A DNA stretch of 64,000 nt, taken from FEB-10 sp963710645 (GTDB taxonomy: Bacteria; Acidobacteriota; Thermoanaerobaculia; Thermoanaerobaculales; Sulfomarinibacteraceae). The position numbers and the translations under genes were made by a program. Under the pieces are notes generated by a model that was not told where the DNA came from, did no database searches, and saw nothing but the letters and a program-made list of their open reading frames with translations. Location of the stretch: the NCBI GenBank assembly GCA_963710645.1, contig CAVQBD010000003.1, forward strand, positions 310,001 through 374,000, read 5' to 3'. Positions 25,545 to 34,657 of this stretch are shown in pieces. Numbering within the stretch: the stretch's first letter is position 1; each line of letters opens with the position of its first letter.

Positions 25545-26149
25545 GGCCTCACCTCCGGCACCGCATAGGAGGCGTTCAGGCTCTTGAGGTAGGCCACCAG
25601 CGCCTTTGCGTCGCGATTCGGGACAACCACGACGTCCGGGTCCTCCCGGTCCGGCGGGAACTTGAGGGCATCGTATGGCACCTCCACCTGGAGCGGTCGT
25701 CGATCGAAGAGAAAGGAGAACGGCGGCATGGTGGAACCCGGCGAGGTGATCTGTGGATCGTAGAGGTGGAGGACATGCCAATTGTCGCTCGGCTGCCGCA
25801 CGCCGATATTCGTGAGGTCCGGCCCGGTTCGCATGGTTCCCAACAACGGGGGCTGATCAAAGATGTGGTCCCGGGCAACCGTCCTACGCGAACCCCACCC
25901 ACGATCGATGTCGGCGCCGAATCCTGGAGGCCGAACCTGTTGGCTGTGGCAGTACATGCAACCCAGACCCTTGTACACGACCCGCCCTTCGGCCACCAAT
26001 CCGGCAGGTTCCACCGGATGGGCGTGGCCCTCCACATCCACCACCGGTTCGAGGCCTCCCAGCTGGCGCTCGGGAATCGTCACCAGCCCGGCAAAGGACA
26101 GCAACACCGTGGCGAGCACTCCTACGTAGAGAAAGACGACCCGGTTCAT
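25541..26149 (-). CDS. ccoO: cbb3 oxidase monoheme subunit CcoO
   Basis: 202 residues. One N-terminal membrane helix (VVFLYVGVLATVLLSFAGLV) is followed by the heme site GCMYCHSQQVRP and the Met ligand in HLYDPQITSPGSTMPPF, both CcoO signatures. ATG 26149 is chosen from the homologous N-terminus and the overlap with the end of ccoN. It passes electrons from the CcoP-type cytochrome to the catalytic subunit. Confidence 0.93.
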   Translation of the reverse strand: MNRVVFLYVGVLATVLLSFAGLVTIPERQLGGLEPVVDVEGHAHPVEPAGLVAEGRVVYKGLGCMYCHSQQVRPPGFGADIDRGWGSRRTVARDHIFDQPPLLGTMRTGPDLTNIGVRQPSDNWHVLHLYDPQITSPGSTMPPFSFLFDRRPLQVEVPYDALKFPPDREDPDVVVVPNRDAKALVAYLKSLNASYAVPEVRP

Positions 26150-27612
26150 GCCGCGCCTCCTCTCTCCTGGGGACTGGGCTGAACAAAGAGCGTTGGGCCC
26201 TTGAGCTCGGCGCCGCGGACGGTGAACAGCTTCCAACAGCTGATGGCAAAAACCACGTGACCCACGGTCATCAGAATCCCGGCAAGAGTGCGCGACCACA
26301 GGAATGGGATGGTGTAGCCCACCACATCCATGAACGGCAGATCCGGGTTGTCAAGCATGAGCCCTTGGAAGAATCCACCCCAGGACAGGCCCACCCAATA
26401 AAGGAGGATCCCGCCCGCCACGGTCCAGAAGTGGATCTTGATCAGCCCGGCTGACGGCCATTCACGGCCGGTCAACCGGGGTGCGATGTAATAGATGGAT
26501 CCGAACATGATCATGGTGAAGAAGGAGTAGACCCCGAGGTGGGCGTGGGCCACCGTGTAGTGGGTGAAGTGAGTGATCTCGTTGAGCCCGCGCAATGCCT
26601 GGAGCGAACCCTGGAAGCTCACGACGGTGTAGCTCATTGCGCCGAACACGATGAAGCGCAGGGTCGGGCTGATCCGAAGCCGATCGAAGAACCCGCGCAT
26701 CGTGAGGTGGTGATTGATGGCCACGGTTGTGACCGGAATAAACATCATCACGCTGCCTACGATGCCGACGGTGACCAACCACGCCGGAATCGGTCCCCCC
26801 ACCAGATGGTGGGTGCCGGCCCAGTTGTAGAACAGCGCCAGCGTCCAGAAACCCAGCAACGAAAGATAGTAGCTGTGAATCGGGCGGCCGAGGACCTTTG
26901 GCAACAAATAGTAGACGGCGGCCAACCCGATGGGTGTGAACCAGAGACCGAGGACGTTGTGTGCGAACCACCAGTTGGCCGTGGCCTGCACCACACCGGT
27001 GGCGAGGCCGCGGTGGATCAACGCGTTGGCCAGAACGTAGAGGAAGGGGAACCACAGCACAGCGCCGAAGAGGTACCACTGGGACACGTAGATGTGACTC
27101 GTGCGGCGGCCGGAGAACATGAGCAGCGACGAGGCCATGATGATGACGAAGACACCGGCAAAGACAAAGGACCATGTCAGCGGAAACTCGAGCCACTCCA
27201 CGCTGGTCCCATACCCCTGGAGGATGGCCAAGGTACCCCCGGCAACCCCGAGGTTCCACAGCGCGCAGCCCACCACGAGCGGCAGTTGGAGCGGCAACTT
27301 GACCCGGCACAACCTGGCCTCCAGCCATAGCATGACGCCCACCCCGGCCATGGACCCCCAACCGTAGATCACGGTATTCAGGTGGGCTGGCCGGATCCGG
27401 CCGAAGGTCAACCAGTCCGCCCCCACCATGAACCCAGGGGTGTGCATCTTGACCGAAGCAAGCAACGCCAGCAGCGAACCCGCCAGCAGCCAGAACACCG
27501 CACTGGCAAAGAAAACAACCACCGGATACTGGCAGCTCTGATCGACCGCGGACCGCCAGGCCGCCCCGCCCGCACCAACATCGACTTCTCGATGAACCTC
27601 TGGCGACCTCAT
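26146..27612 (-). CDS. ccoN: cbb3 oxidase catalytic subunit CcoN
   Basis: 488 residues with about 12 membrane helices. Heme and copper ligands are in place: RPAHLNTVIYGW, WWFAHNVLGLWFTPIGLAAVYYLLPK, WAGTHHLVGG and HYTVAHAHLGVYSF. This is the proton-pumping O2-reducing subunit of the C-type heme-copper oxidase, which has high oxygen affinity. ATG 27612 overlaps the ccoS stop (TGATG); GTG 27615 is an alternative. Confidence 0.95.
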   Translation of the reverse strand: MRSPEVHREVDVGAGGAAWRSAVDQSCQYPVVVFFASAVFWLLAGSLLALLASVKMHTPGFMVGADWLTFGRIRPAHLNTVIYGWGSMAGVGVMLWLEARLCRVKLPLQLPLVVGCALWNLGVAGGTLAILQGYGTSVEWLEFPLTWSFVFAGVFVIIMASSLLMFSGRRTSHIYVSQWYLFGAVLWFPFLYVLANALIHRGLATGVVQATANWWFAHNVLGLWFTPIGLAAVYYLLPKVLGRPIHSYYLSLLGFWTLALFYNWAGTHHLVGGPIPAWLVTVGIVGSVMMFIPVTTVAINHHLTMRGFFDRLRISPTLRFIVFGAMSYTVVSFQGSLQALRGLNEITHFTHYTVAHAHLGVYSFFTMIMFGSIYYIAPRLTGREWPSAGLIKIHFWTVAGGILLYWVGLSWGGFFQGLMLDNPDLPFMDVVGYTIPFLWSRTLAGILMTVGHVVFAISCWKLFTVRGAELKGPTLFVQPSPQERGGAA

Positions 27613-27821
27613 CACTCTCCCCCTCGATTCTTCCGTCGCCCCGTCCGTCCGGGAAATTCGTCGGTGGCCTCACCCACCGGTTCGTCATCGTCAAAGATGC
27701 TGGTGGCACCCTCGCCGAAATGGCGCATCTGTCCGGTTCGGACCGCCCACGCGAGACCGTAGACGGCGGTCAGACCGCACAGGGCGGCGAATCCCCAGAT
27801 CACGAAGTACATCAGGGACAT
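27612..27821 (-). CDS. ccoS: cbb3 oxidase assembly protein CcoS
   Basis: 69 residues. One membrane helix (MYFVIWGFAALCGLTAVYGLAWAV) is followed by RTGQMRHFGEGATSIFDDDE, the CcoS pattern of a basic WAVRTGQ turn and a late FDDD. CcoS is needed to place cofactors in CcoN. Here it opens the operon, upstream of ccoN, rather than following ccoI as in many proteobacteria. Confidence 0.85.
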   Translation of the reverse strand: MSLMYFVIWGFAALCGLTAVYGLAWAVRTGQMRHFGEGATSIFDDDEPVGEATDEFPGRTGRRKNRGGE

Positions 27822-27917
27822 GGTCAGCGCTCCGTTTGTCCCGCAGTGGGAGAATATAGTGCCCGTTCACTTATACCACTGCCAGACATCTCCCGGCTGA
27901 TCTCTATCTTCTCAAAT

Positions 27918-27937
27918 TGATAATCATTATTGATCAA
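27918..27937. promoter_or_regulatory. Fur-like box TGATAATCATTATTG overlapping TTGATCAA
   Basis: 27918-27932 matches the 7-1-7 Fur palindrome TGATAATnATTATCA at all but two positions. TTGATCAA at 27930-27937 resembles fused FNR half-sites without the usual spacer. It lies in the divergent region between ccoS and pepT. Either iron or oxygen control would suit an oxidase operon; neither is proven. Confidence 0.35.
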
Positions 27938-28029
27938 ACTTGAGTTTGTGAATTTCACCCAATATTCCGAGAATTCCGGTTCTGCCATGCTCTGTTATTC
28001 TTGTCAGCCGCAAATGCCTGGAGGAATTC

Positions 28030-29304
28030 ATGACCGTCACCCTCGATTCATCGCACCGCCAACAACTGTTGGACCGGTTCCTGCGTTACGTCAAAATCGA
28101 CACACGTTCCGACGACGACTCCACTTCGAGCCCGTCCACCGAAAAGCAGAAGGACCTTTCAGAGATTCTTGTGGAGGAGCTCAAGGCCCTGGGCTGCGAC
28201 GACGCCGAAATGAATGAGGTCGGCTATGTCTTTGCCACGGTTCCCGGCAATCTACCGGCCGATCATCCTGCTGCGGGCACCGTCCCCGCCATCGGTTTGA
28301 TCGCCCACGTCGACACCTATTTCGGCACCTCGGGCAAGGATGTCAAACCTCAGATCATCGAATCCTACGACGGATCGGACATCCAACTTGGCCCCGATCA
28401 GGTCCTGAAAGTCGAGGACAACCCCAACCTCAAACTGTGCGTCGGCCAGACCCTGATTCACACCGACGGCACCACTCTGCTGGGTGCCGACGACAAGGCA
28501 GGCGTGGCCGAGATCATGACCGTGGTCGCGTGGCTGGGTGACCATCCCGAGTTCCTCCACGGCCCGGTGCGGATCGGTTTCACCACCGACGAGGAGGTTG
28601 GGCGGGGCACCGAGCACTTCGATGTGGAGGCCTTTGGCGCCGACTATGCCTACACGCTCGACGGCTCGGACCTGGGCGAGATCGAAGACGAGACCTTCTG
28701 CGCCGACACCGCGGTCGTCACCATCAAGGGTCATGACGTCCACCCCGGGTATGCCAAGGGCAAACTCATCAATGCGCTGCGGGTGGCTGCCGCCATCATC
28801 GAAACCATCGACTCCAGTCGACTCCCCGAGACCACCGAAGGTCGGGAGCCCTACCTCCACCCCTACACGTTGGCCGGCGATGTCACCGGCGCAGAACTCA
28901 AGGTCCTGGCGAGAGCCTTCGCGGTGGAGGAACTCGAGGAACGGGAACAGCACCTGCGCGACGTGGCGGCAGAGGTGAGCGAGAGATTCCCCGGCGCCGA
29001 GATCAACATCGAGATCCAGGAGTCCTATCGAAACATGGCGTACAAGATTCGCGAGGATTCCAAGGTCCTCGACTACGCCCTGGAAGCGGTGGAGCGGATT
29101 GGCGTGACCCCGAAACGGCAGGCCATCCGCGGCGGCACCGATGGCGCACGGTTGTCGTTCATGGGTCTGTTGACCCCGAACGTTTGGGCCGGTGGCCAGA
29201 ACTTCCACTCAGTCCGCGAATGGGTTTCGCTCGAGTGGATGGCACGTGCCGTTGACGCGACGTTGGAGATTCTCACCGTGTGGGTGGAGCGGTCGGAGGC
29301 GTAA
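28030..29304 (+). CDS. pepT: Peptidase T (tripeptide aminopeptidase)
   Basis: 424 residues, full length. M20-family zinc ligands and catalytic residues are all visible: AHVDT, GADDKAGVAE, TDEEVGRG, LDGSDLGE and GGQNFHSVREW. The lid domain (IKGHDVHPGYAKGKLINA) is typical of PepT. It removes N-terminal residues from tripeptides in the cytoplasm. GGAGG lies 5 bases before the ATG. It stands alone, divergent from the cco operon. Confidence 0.95.
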   Translation: MTVTLDSSHRQQLLDRFLRYVKIDTRSDDDSTSSPSTEKQKDLSEILVEELKALGCDDAEMNEVGYVFATVPGNLPADHPAAGTVPAIGLIAHVDTYFGTSGKDVKPQIIESYDGSDIQLGPDQVLKVEDNPNLKLCVGQTLIHTDGTTLLGADDKAGVAEIMTVVAWLGDHPEFLHGPVRIGFTTDEEVGRGTEHFDVEAFGADYAYTLDGSDLGEIEDETFCADTAVVTIKGHDVHPGYAKGKLINALRVAAAIIETIDSSRLPETTEGREPYLHPYTLAGDVTGAELKVLARAFAVEELEEREQHLRDVAAEVSERFPGAEINIEIQESYRNMAYKIREDSKVLDYALEAVERIGVTPKRQAIRGGTDGARLSFMGLLTPNVWAGGQNFHSVREWVSLEWMARAVDATLEILTVWVERSEA

Positions 29305-30125
29305 CTCCCACCCGGCCAAAGCGCGACGGTGCCGGGGGATAAACCCCTGGCCTACCGCGGGCGAGGGAGTTGCCGAGGGGGTTACCCGCTGGGACGGGAT
29401 CCAGGGTGTTCGATACTGAATCCCACACCCACCAGTCCATTACGCGTTGAACGTCTACCGTCTAAATTTGGTTCATCCGGGAAAACGTGGGGTGGGGTTT
29501 CTGCGTGTCCGTCTCGGTGCCCGAATTCAGGCGGCGGGGGCAGCGACGGCAATCAGGGACAGCGTCCGTGATCGGCGGCCGCGGCGGTGATCAGGGGCCG
29601 CGGCGGTGATGAGCTGGGATTGCCCCGGATTGCGGTCGCTGTTCACCGATGCTGCCACCTGCCCCGGACACCGGTTGCTGTCCCTGGGAGCCCGTCGTGA
29701 CCACCCCCGGGTGGTTCACGGGCAGGGAATCGTCGATCTGACGGCGTCGTCGCGCCCATCTCCAGAGCAAGTCGGCGCCAGGCACCGCCACAAATGTATC
29801 GACCTCGTGTTGCGATTCGATTTCGGCGGTGGCTGGCACCGGCCCACGCGTACCCTTCGAATCGCTGCTTTCGAGGCGCCCATCTCCCGACCGCGCTCCC
29901 CGAGGGAGCCACCCCTGACACTTTCGGGACCATTGACCTTTCCAGTCTTCAGTGCGGAGAATCCCGAAAGTGTCAGAAATGGCACGCCCGACCAGCGCGC
30001 CCCGCCTTCTCGGGTCGAGCGGGGGCAATTTCACATTTCTCATTTCACATTTCGAATTCACCCACTGTCCATCTCACGGAAACCCTGATGAGCCAACGTT
30101 TAACATTTAACGTTCAACTCTTGAC
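29305..30125. other. Long convergent gap filled with repeats
   Basis: No supported gene in 820 bases. It holds GC-rich hairpins (for example GCCCGT..TGACCACCC against GGGTGGT..CACGGGC at about 29690-29722), tandem CCGCGGCGGTGAT near 29578-29608, the palindrome element at 29771-30010, and word repeats (CATTTCTCATTTCACATTTC, AACGTTTAACATTTAACG) at 30029-30120. Confidence 0.6.
29771..30010. repeat. Covarying palindrome element, copy 1
   Basis: A GGCGCCAGGCACCGCC/GGCGGTGGCTGGCACC hairpin is followed by CGCTCCC-CGA-GGGAGC and a long stem GACACTTTCGGGA (29917-29929) with TCCCGAAAGTGTC (29962-29974). It shares order and spacing with elements at 48868, 52498 and 57899. Confidence 0.7.
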
Positions 30126-30995
30126 TCAATGCCCCCGGTCCGGGAGCGCCGGCCAAAGGTCTTCCGGCAGGGCGGTCCACAGCGCGATTTCCGGCAACGC
30201 GGAACGGTCGCGAGGCTCGAACCACACCCGGTAGCGGTCGAAATCGGTGAAATTCATGGGCCGGCTGACGTGGTCGTTCCGGATCCACACCGCGAGGTCG
30301 CCAAAGCGGGCCACGTATCGCTCCATGGGCTCCGGAGCCCTGTGGCCATCGGAAAATCGAAGCGCGGCCACCCGATCGTTCTCCACCGCCCGACGAATCT
30401 CGAGTGCATTCATCGCCCGCCCGGTCTCGTCGAGGACCACCAGATCATAGGTTGGGTCAAGCATGATCCAACGACCTTCGTCGTCCAGCCATGCCTCCAC
30501 CACCTCGTGCCCCTCGATCGTGACCTGCCGCGCGCGGGCGCCGAAGCTCTGGATCGCCTGCACCAGCACGACGCAGTACTGGGCACAGAATCCGCCGGTG
30601 AAGCCGGCCCGAATGTCACGCAAAATAATGCGAGCGTCTGGCGGTGGGTAAGGGTTGGGGACGCCCTGTTCCCACTGGCCGGCGGTCCATCTCGCCAGCC
30701 GCCGCCAGGCCTCGGCTTGAGATGCCGAACCCTCGACCACCAGATCGAGTTCCTCGCCGAGACGCAGCTGGGTCAGCTCAGCGGCAGGATCGTAGGTGAA
30801 ACGGAACCGGGTTTGATGGTCCACACTCTCAGGTGGCACGAAGAGGGGAACTCGAACCGGCGGTTCGGTAACCGACGATCTCGGTTCTGAACCATCGGGG
30901 AAGACCACCCGCTCAAGATTCACCCCGCCAAGCACAACGACCGCAACGGCGACCGCCGCGACCGCGAGAAGACGCAACACGGGTGGGCTCACCAT
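30126..30995 (-). CDS. Transglutaminase-like (papain-fold) periplasmic protein
   Basis: 289 residues. An N-terminal membrane anchor or uncleaved signal (LRLLAVAAVAVAVVVLGGV) is followed by a transglutaminase core with the triad Cys (GFCAQYCVVLVQAIQSFG), His (EGHEVVEAWLDDEGRW) and Asp (MLDPTYD). Such proteins act as proteases or amidases on peptides outside the cytoplasm; no substrate is indicated. No clear ribosome site precedes the start. It is downstream of the ygfZ gene on the same strand but 50 bp away. Confidence 0.75.
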   Translation of the reverse strand: MVSPPVLRLLAVAAVAVAVVVLGGVNLERVVFPDGSEPRSSVTEPPVRVPLFVPPESVDHQTRFRFTYDPAAELTQLRLGEELDLVVEGSASQAEAWRRLARWTAGQWEQGVPNPYPPPDARIILRDIRAGFTGGFCAQYCVVLVQAIQSFGARARQVTIEGHEVVEAWLDDEGRWIMLDPTYDLVVLDETGRAMNALEIRRAVENDRVAALRFSDGHRAPEPMERYVARFGDLAVWIRNDHVSRPMNFTDFDRYRVWFEPRDRSALPEIALWTALPEDLWPALPDRGH

Positions 30996-31051
30996 GAGAG
31001 GCTCACCGTAGGATTATCACACGCCGCACCCTCGATCTCAGCCTCTCAGGC

Positions 31052-32704
31052 TCATTTCGATACAACGCGATCGTCGATCGCTGGATCTCTGGGAGTCGAC
31101 GCCAAATCCATCAGAGCCAGTCGTTCCTGCATCGTATTGGCGGTCTTCATGTCTCCATGACGCGCTGCTGCCGCCACACCGGCGGTGTAGGTCTCGTGCG
31201 CCCTTCGAGTGTCCCCCAGGGCCTCCAGGGCCCGACCCAATGCCAGGAACGCCGCGGAATAATCGGGATCCGCCGAAAGGGCCCGTTCGAGGTGGACCAC
31301 CGCGTCTGCAGGGCGCCCACTCTCCACCCTCAACTGCCCAAGGCCGAAGTTGGCCAATGCATCCGACCCGTCAATCTCCAACACCTGGAGGAACATCTCT
31401 TCCCGACGACGCCGGTCGGCCTCTTCCTCATCGAGCCGCAGCCGTTCACCGGCAGCATCGGCCTTCTCCCGACGACTCTTCTCCATTCCCTTGATAGCCG
31501 CCTCGCGAGCCTCGCGTTCGGCGTCCTCGATACGGCCCAGTTGGTTGTAGTAGACCGACTTGTTGGTGTGGGCCATCACCGACTCGGGGTCAACGACCAG
31601 GAGATCGTCCATCAGGGCGATGGCCTCCTCGAACCGACCGTGGCGACCCAGGATCACACCCAACGACTCATAGGCGTCAGCGGCGTCGGGGCAGATTGCG
31701 ATGGCCCGCTCGAGAAGAACCACCGCCTCTGTTTCGCGGTCTGCGGCGAACAGCTCCACCGCCCTGAGATAGAGGGATTGCGCCAGCTCCTCGGCAGCCG
31801 GGGTGGGCAGCAGCGGCGGGGACAGGAGGCGGCCGCAGAGCAAGGCGGCGTCGGCGAATTCGATTTCGATGCGTTGGCCGGCGACCCGTAGATCCCGCCA
31901 CAGAGAAAGCTGAAGATACAGGCCGTCGTCCCATCTCGCGCACGAGCGGACGGTGCCCGCCCGTTTTCTCTCACCCACCGAGAAGGTCTCTCCCACCCGC
32001 GATGCCAGGTCATCCCCACCCGACTCGATGGCGAGCAGCATGGGTGCGAAGGCAGCCCCGCGCCGACTGGCCACCTTCGCCACGGTCTCCTGCCCGAGAT
32101 AGCAGCCCTTGTGGAAGGACACCGCGCTCTCAATGAGGGTGGTCTCGTTGATCAGCATTCCTGACGAGGCTTCGACCCCCCACTTCGGCAACCCACTGAG
32201 TACTCGCCGCGCCTCCAACTCTTCAGCAGAGATCTCCTGCCATTGATGGTCGGGGCCGTCCCACTGGACGTAGCCGATGGAGCCGTACGCTTCGATGGGC
32301 ATGCCGGATCCGTTGGGCAATCTCTTGGCCGCATCGACCGCTGCCGGACCGAGGATCAGGGTCATGGGACCTGTGTCGACGGTGGCCAGATGGACGTCAT
32401 CCGCGATGATCTTCCCCGCCAGATCGTCCATGGTGCTCCCCATGCAATGGGTTGGGACCAGCATATGAAAGACCTCTTTGCCCTTGTGGAGAAAGAACAT
32501 GGACCGGAGCCTTCCGGAACGATCGAGCAGCGCCGACAACTGGCTTCGCCCCGTCCGCAGCGAGCGCACGTCCGACGTCAGCTGAGAGTGGAGGTACCGC
32601 TCTCGGTGGCGACCGGTGACCGCCACAAGAGACCAACCCTCGAACGGTGCCTGCACCGCTTCGAAGCGAAGGGCATCAGACGCTGAAGGACTCGCCACAG
32701 CCAC
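31052..32704 (-). CDS. ygfZ: YgfZ-type Fe-S repair protein fused to TPR repeats
   Basis: 550 residues. The N-terminal 310 are a GcvT-like folate-binding YgfZ protein with the signature HKGCYLGQETV (198-208; Cys201 is the key residue). From about residue 310 come at least five TPR units (AVELFAADRETEAVVLLERAIAI, YESLGVILGRHGRFEEAIALMD, ALSADPDYSAAFLALGRALEALG). YgfZ supports synthesis or repair of certain [4Fe-4S] enzymes with folate. Most relatives stop at about 300-350 aa, so the TPR tail is an addition. GTG 32704 overlaps the erpA gene end, fitting an Fe-S operon. Confidence 0.88.
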   Translation of the reverse strand: MAVASPSASDALRFEAVQAPFEGWSLVAVTGRHRERYLHSQLTSDVRSLRTGRSQLSALLDRSGRLRSMFFLHKGKEVFHMLVPTHCMGSTMDDLAGKIIADDVHLATVDTGPMTLILGPAAVDAAKRLPNGSGMPIEAYGSIGYVQWDGPDHQWQEISAEELEARRVLSGLPKWGVEASSGMLINETTLIESAVSFHKGCYLGQETVAKVASRRGAAFAPMLLAIESGGDDLASRVGETFSVGERKRAGTVRSCARWDDGLYLQLSLWRDLRVAGQRIEIEFADAALLCGRLLSPPLLPTPAAEELAQSLYLRAVELFAADRETEAVVLLERAIAICPDAADAYESLGVILGRHGRFEEAIALMDDLLVVDPESVMAHTNKSVYYNQLGRIEDAEREAREAAIKGMEKSRREKADAAGERLRLDEEEADRRRREEMFLQVLEIDGSDALANFGLGQLRVESGRPADAVVHLERALSADPDYSAAFLALGRALEALGDTRRAHETYTAGVAAAARHGDMKTANTMQERLALMDLASTPRDPAIDDRVVSK

Positions 32705-33020
32705 AGGTGTTGGTGGCGCTGGGATTTACGAAGACGAACCCCTTGCCCTTGAGACCGTCCTGAAAATCGAGAGTCACGCCTTTGAGATAAACCGACGATT
32801 TGGGGTCGAGGAGGACCCTGAAGCCGTCGAAGTCGATGACGTTGTCATTCTCCCGCGTCTGGTCGAAATCCATCTCATACGAGAGTCCGGAACAACCACC
32901 GCCTATAACACCCAGGCGCAGACCTCTTTCTTCCTCCGGCTGCTCGCGAACAAAGATCTGCCGGATCTCCTGCTGGGCGCGATCGGTGACCGTGACGAGG
33001 GTCTGAGTCGCCTCGCTCAT
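32676..33020 (-). CDS. erpA: A-type Fe-S carrier (ErpA/IscA family)
   Basis: 114 residues with the three cluster-binding cysteines of HesB/IscA proteins: GGGCSGLSYEM and NTCGCGESF. The length and C-terminus are standard. It hands Fe-S clusters to apoproteins. It overlaps the glutaredoxin stop upstream (ATGA) and the YgfZ start downstream, giving a three-gene Fe-S module. Confidence 0.93.
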   Translation of the reverse strand: MSEATQTLVTVTDRAQQEIRQIFVREQPEEERGLRLGVIGGGCSGLSYEMDFDQTRENDNVIDFDGFRVLLDPKSSVYLKGVTLDFQDGLKGKGFVFVNPSATNTCGCGESFSV

Positions 33021-33421
33021 TGCAGATCCTCCAACATCGTTGCCAGCTCACCGCTGGCAAAAAGCTCCGAAACGATGTCGTTGCCCCCGATCAGTTCACC
33101 CTTGAGGTAGACCTGCGGGAAGGTCGGCCACTGGGCATGGGCCTTCGCGGCGGATCGGATCTTCTCGTCAGACAGAATGTCAAAGGTGCTGAAGGACACC
33201 CCGAGCTGTTGCAGCATGGCCACGGTGTTGGCCGAAAATCCGCACATGGGTTGTTGTGGGTTCCCCTTCATGAACACGAATATCTCCGACGATTCGATCA
33301 GGCTGGCCACACGCGCCGGGGCCGGCAACGACGGGTCATCCGCGACCGGTGTCGATCCTCCGGGCGCGACCACCGCGTCCGGTTGTGCAATCTGAAATGG
33401 GCTGTTCACGCGTTCACCCAT
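33017..33421 (-). CDS. grxD: Monothiol glutaredoxin (Grx4/GrxD type)
   Basis: 134 residues from ATG 33421, which sits behind AAGGAGG. The core has VFMKGNPQQPMCGFSANTV with the monothiol CGFS site, WPTFPQVYLKGELIGGND (cis-Pro and glutathione loop) and a normal C-terminal helix. CGFS glutaredoxins carry [2Fe-2S] clusters as dimers. A 40-residue N-terminal extension rich in Pro and Ala is unusual. It leads the grxD-erpA-ygfZ operon. Confidence 0.93.
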   Translation of the reverse strand: MGERVNSPFQIAQPDAVVAPGGSTPVADDPSLPAPARVASLIESSEIFVFMKGNPQQPMCGFSANTVAMLQQLGVSFSTFDILSDEKIRSAAKAHAQWPTFPQVYLKGELIGGNDIVSELFASGELATMLEDLQ

Positions 33422-33660
33422 GGTGTGCCTCCTTGAAAGGTCGCCCCGGCAACCGGGGCTGCGATTGGGTGGCGTCACCCGCCCGAGTGCCGAGCAACCG
33501 CCTCCCTCGTAAAAAACCTGAGACACGGGCTCAATATTTCGATCCAAGAGTTCAAAGCGCGACTCGGGGAGATCGGTGCGACCAATGAGCCCCTTGCACC
33601 CCCCCCCCGGCGCCCGGTAGTCTTGGCTCTGGACCAATCTCAATTCGACCGGGAGAACAC

Positions 33661-34653
33661 ATGGCAGCAGGATCCAAGAGGGCCGTGGCCGCAGCCATCA
33701 TTGGTAATTCGACGTTAACCATTGCGAAACTCGTCGCATTCACCATGACCGGTTCCGCCGCCATGCTGTCCGAGGGTCTGCATTCGCTGGCGGACACCCT
33801 CAACCAGGTCTTGTTGATGGTTGGCATCAAGCGGTCGTCCCGCGCGGCCGATTCCCGTTTCGCATTCGGGTACGGCGCCGAGCGCGCCGTCTGGGCCCTC
33901 ATGTCTGCTGTCGGGATCTTCTTCCTGGGCTGCGGCGTGACCGTTTATCACGGCATCCACAACTTCATCCACCCCAGTCATCTCGAGGGGCTCGGTGTGG
34001 CCATCGGAGTGCTGCTGGCTTCGTTTGTCATCGAGGCCGCCGTCCTGGTCATCGCCGTGAGGGCGGTCCATCGCGACGCCAAAGGCCGGCCGTTTCTTCG
34101 GTACCTGTGGCGAGAATCCGATCCCACGGCCGCCGCTGTGGTCATGGAGGACACTGCGGCCTGCCTTGGGGTGCTGATTGCCCTGGCAGGCATCGGTCTG
34201 TCCCAGTGGACCGGCGAACCGCGGTGGGACGCCGCGGCTTCCATTGCCATCGGCCTGCTGCTCGGTGCCATCGCCATTTGGCTGATCATGCGCAGCGGGT
34301 CGCTCCTGGTCGGACCGGCCATACCCGAAGACAAACGAAAACGGATACGCGAAATCGTGGCCTCCCATCCCGCCGTCGAGAAAATCACCAAGATGCGTAC
34401 AAGGGTCATGGACACCGAGTCCTTCAGAGTGGCCGCAGACATTGAATTTGCCGGCGATAACCTCGCGGCAAGCCTGGAGAACGAATTACAGACGGCCTAC
34501 CCCACCATCCACAACTATGACGATTTCCGCGCCTTCGCCGCGACCTACGCTGATCAAGTAGTGCAAAAGCTGGGTGACGAAATCGACGGTATCGAGGCCG
34601 CTATTCAAGAGGAATTCCCCAAAGCCAGGTTCCTCGACATCGAAACCGAGTGA
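33661..34653 (+). CDS. Cation diffusion facilitator (zinc-type) transporter
   Basis: 330 residues with six membrane helices. TM2 has the metal-site pattern SEGLHSLADTLNQ and TM5 has EDTAACLGVL, giving the His/Asp ligands of CDF exporters. The C-terminal cytoplasmic domain (ASHPAVEKITKMRTRVM, FRVAADIEF) is also present. It exports divalent metal, most likely zinc, by proton exchange across the inner membrane. The ATG is preceded by GGGAGAAC. The methyltransferase gene follows after 4 bp. Confidence 0.92.
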   Translation: MAAGSKRAVAAAIIGNSTLTIAKLVAFTMTGSAAMLSEGLHSLADTLNQVLLMVGIKRSSRAADSRFAFGYGAERAVWALMSAVGIFFLGCGVTVYHGIHNFIHPSHLEGLGVAIGVLLASFVIEAAVLVIAVRAVHRDAKGRPFLRYLWRESDPTAAAVVMEDTAACLGVLIALAGIGLSQWTGEPRWDAAASIAIGLLLGAIAIWLIMRSGSLLVGPAIPEDKRKRIREIVASHPAVEKITKMRTRVMDTESFRVAADIEFAGDNLAASLENELQTAYPTIHNYDDFRAFAATYADQVVQKLGDEIDGIEAAIQEEFPKARFLDIETE

Positions 34654-34657
34654 TCCA

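Noticed and set aside
26462..27709. 415-codon minus-strand frame
   Set aside because: It overlaps ccoN on the same strand in another frame. No motifs; ccoN has every ligand.
29771..30010. Integron attC site
   Set aside because: The palindromes lack the GTTRRRY and RYYYAAC boxes, and no integron integrase or cassette series is present.
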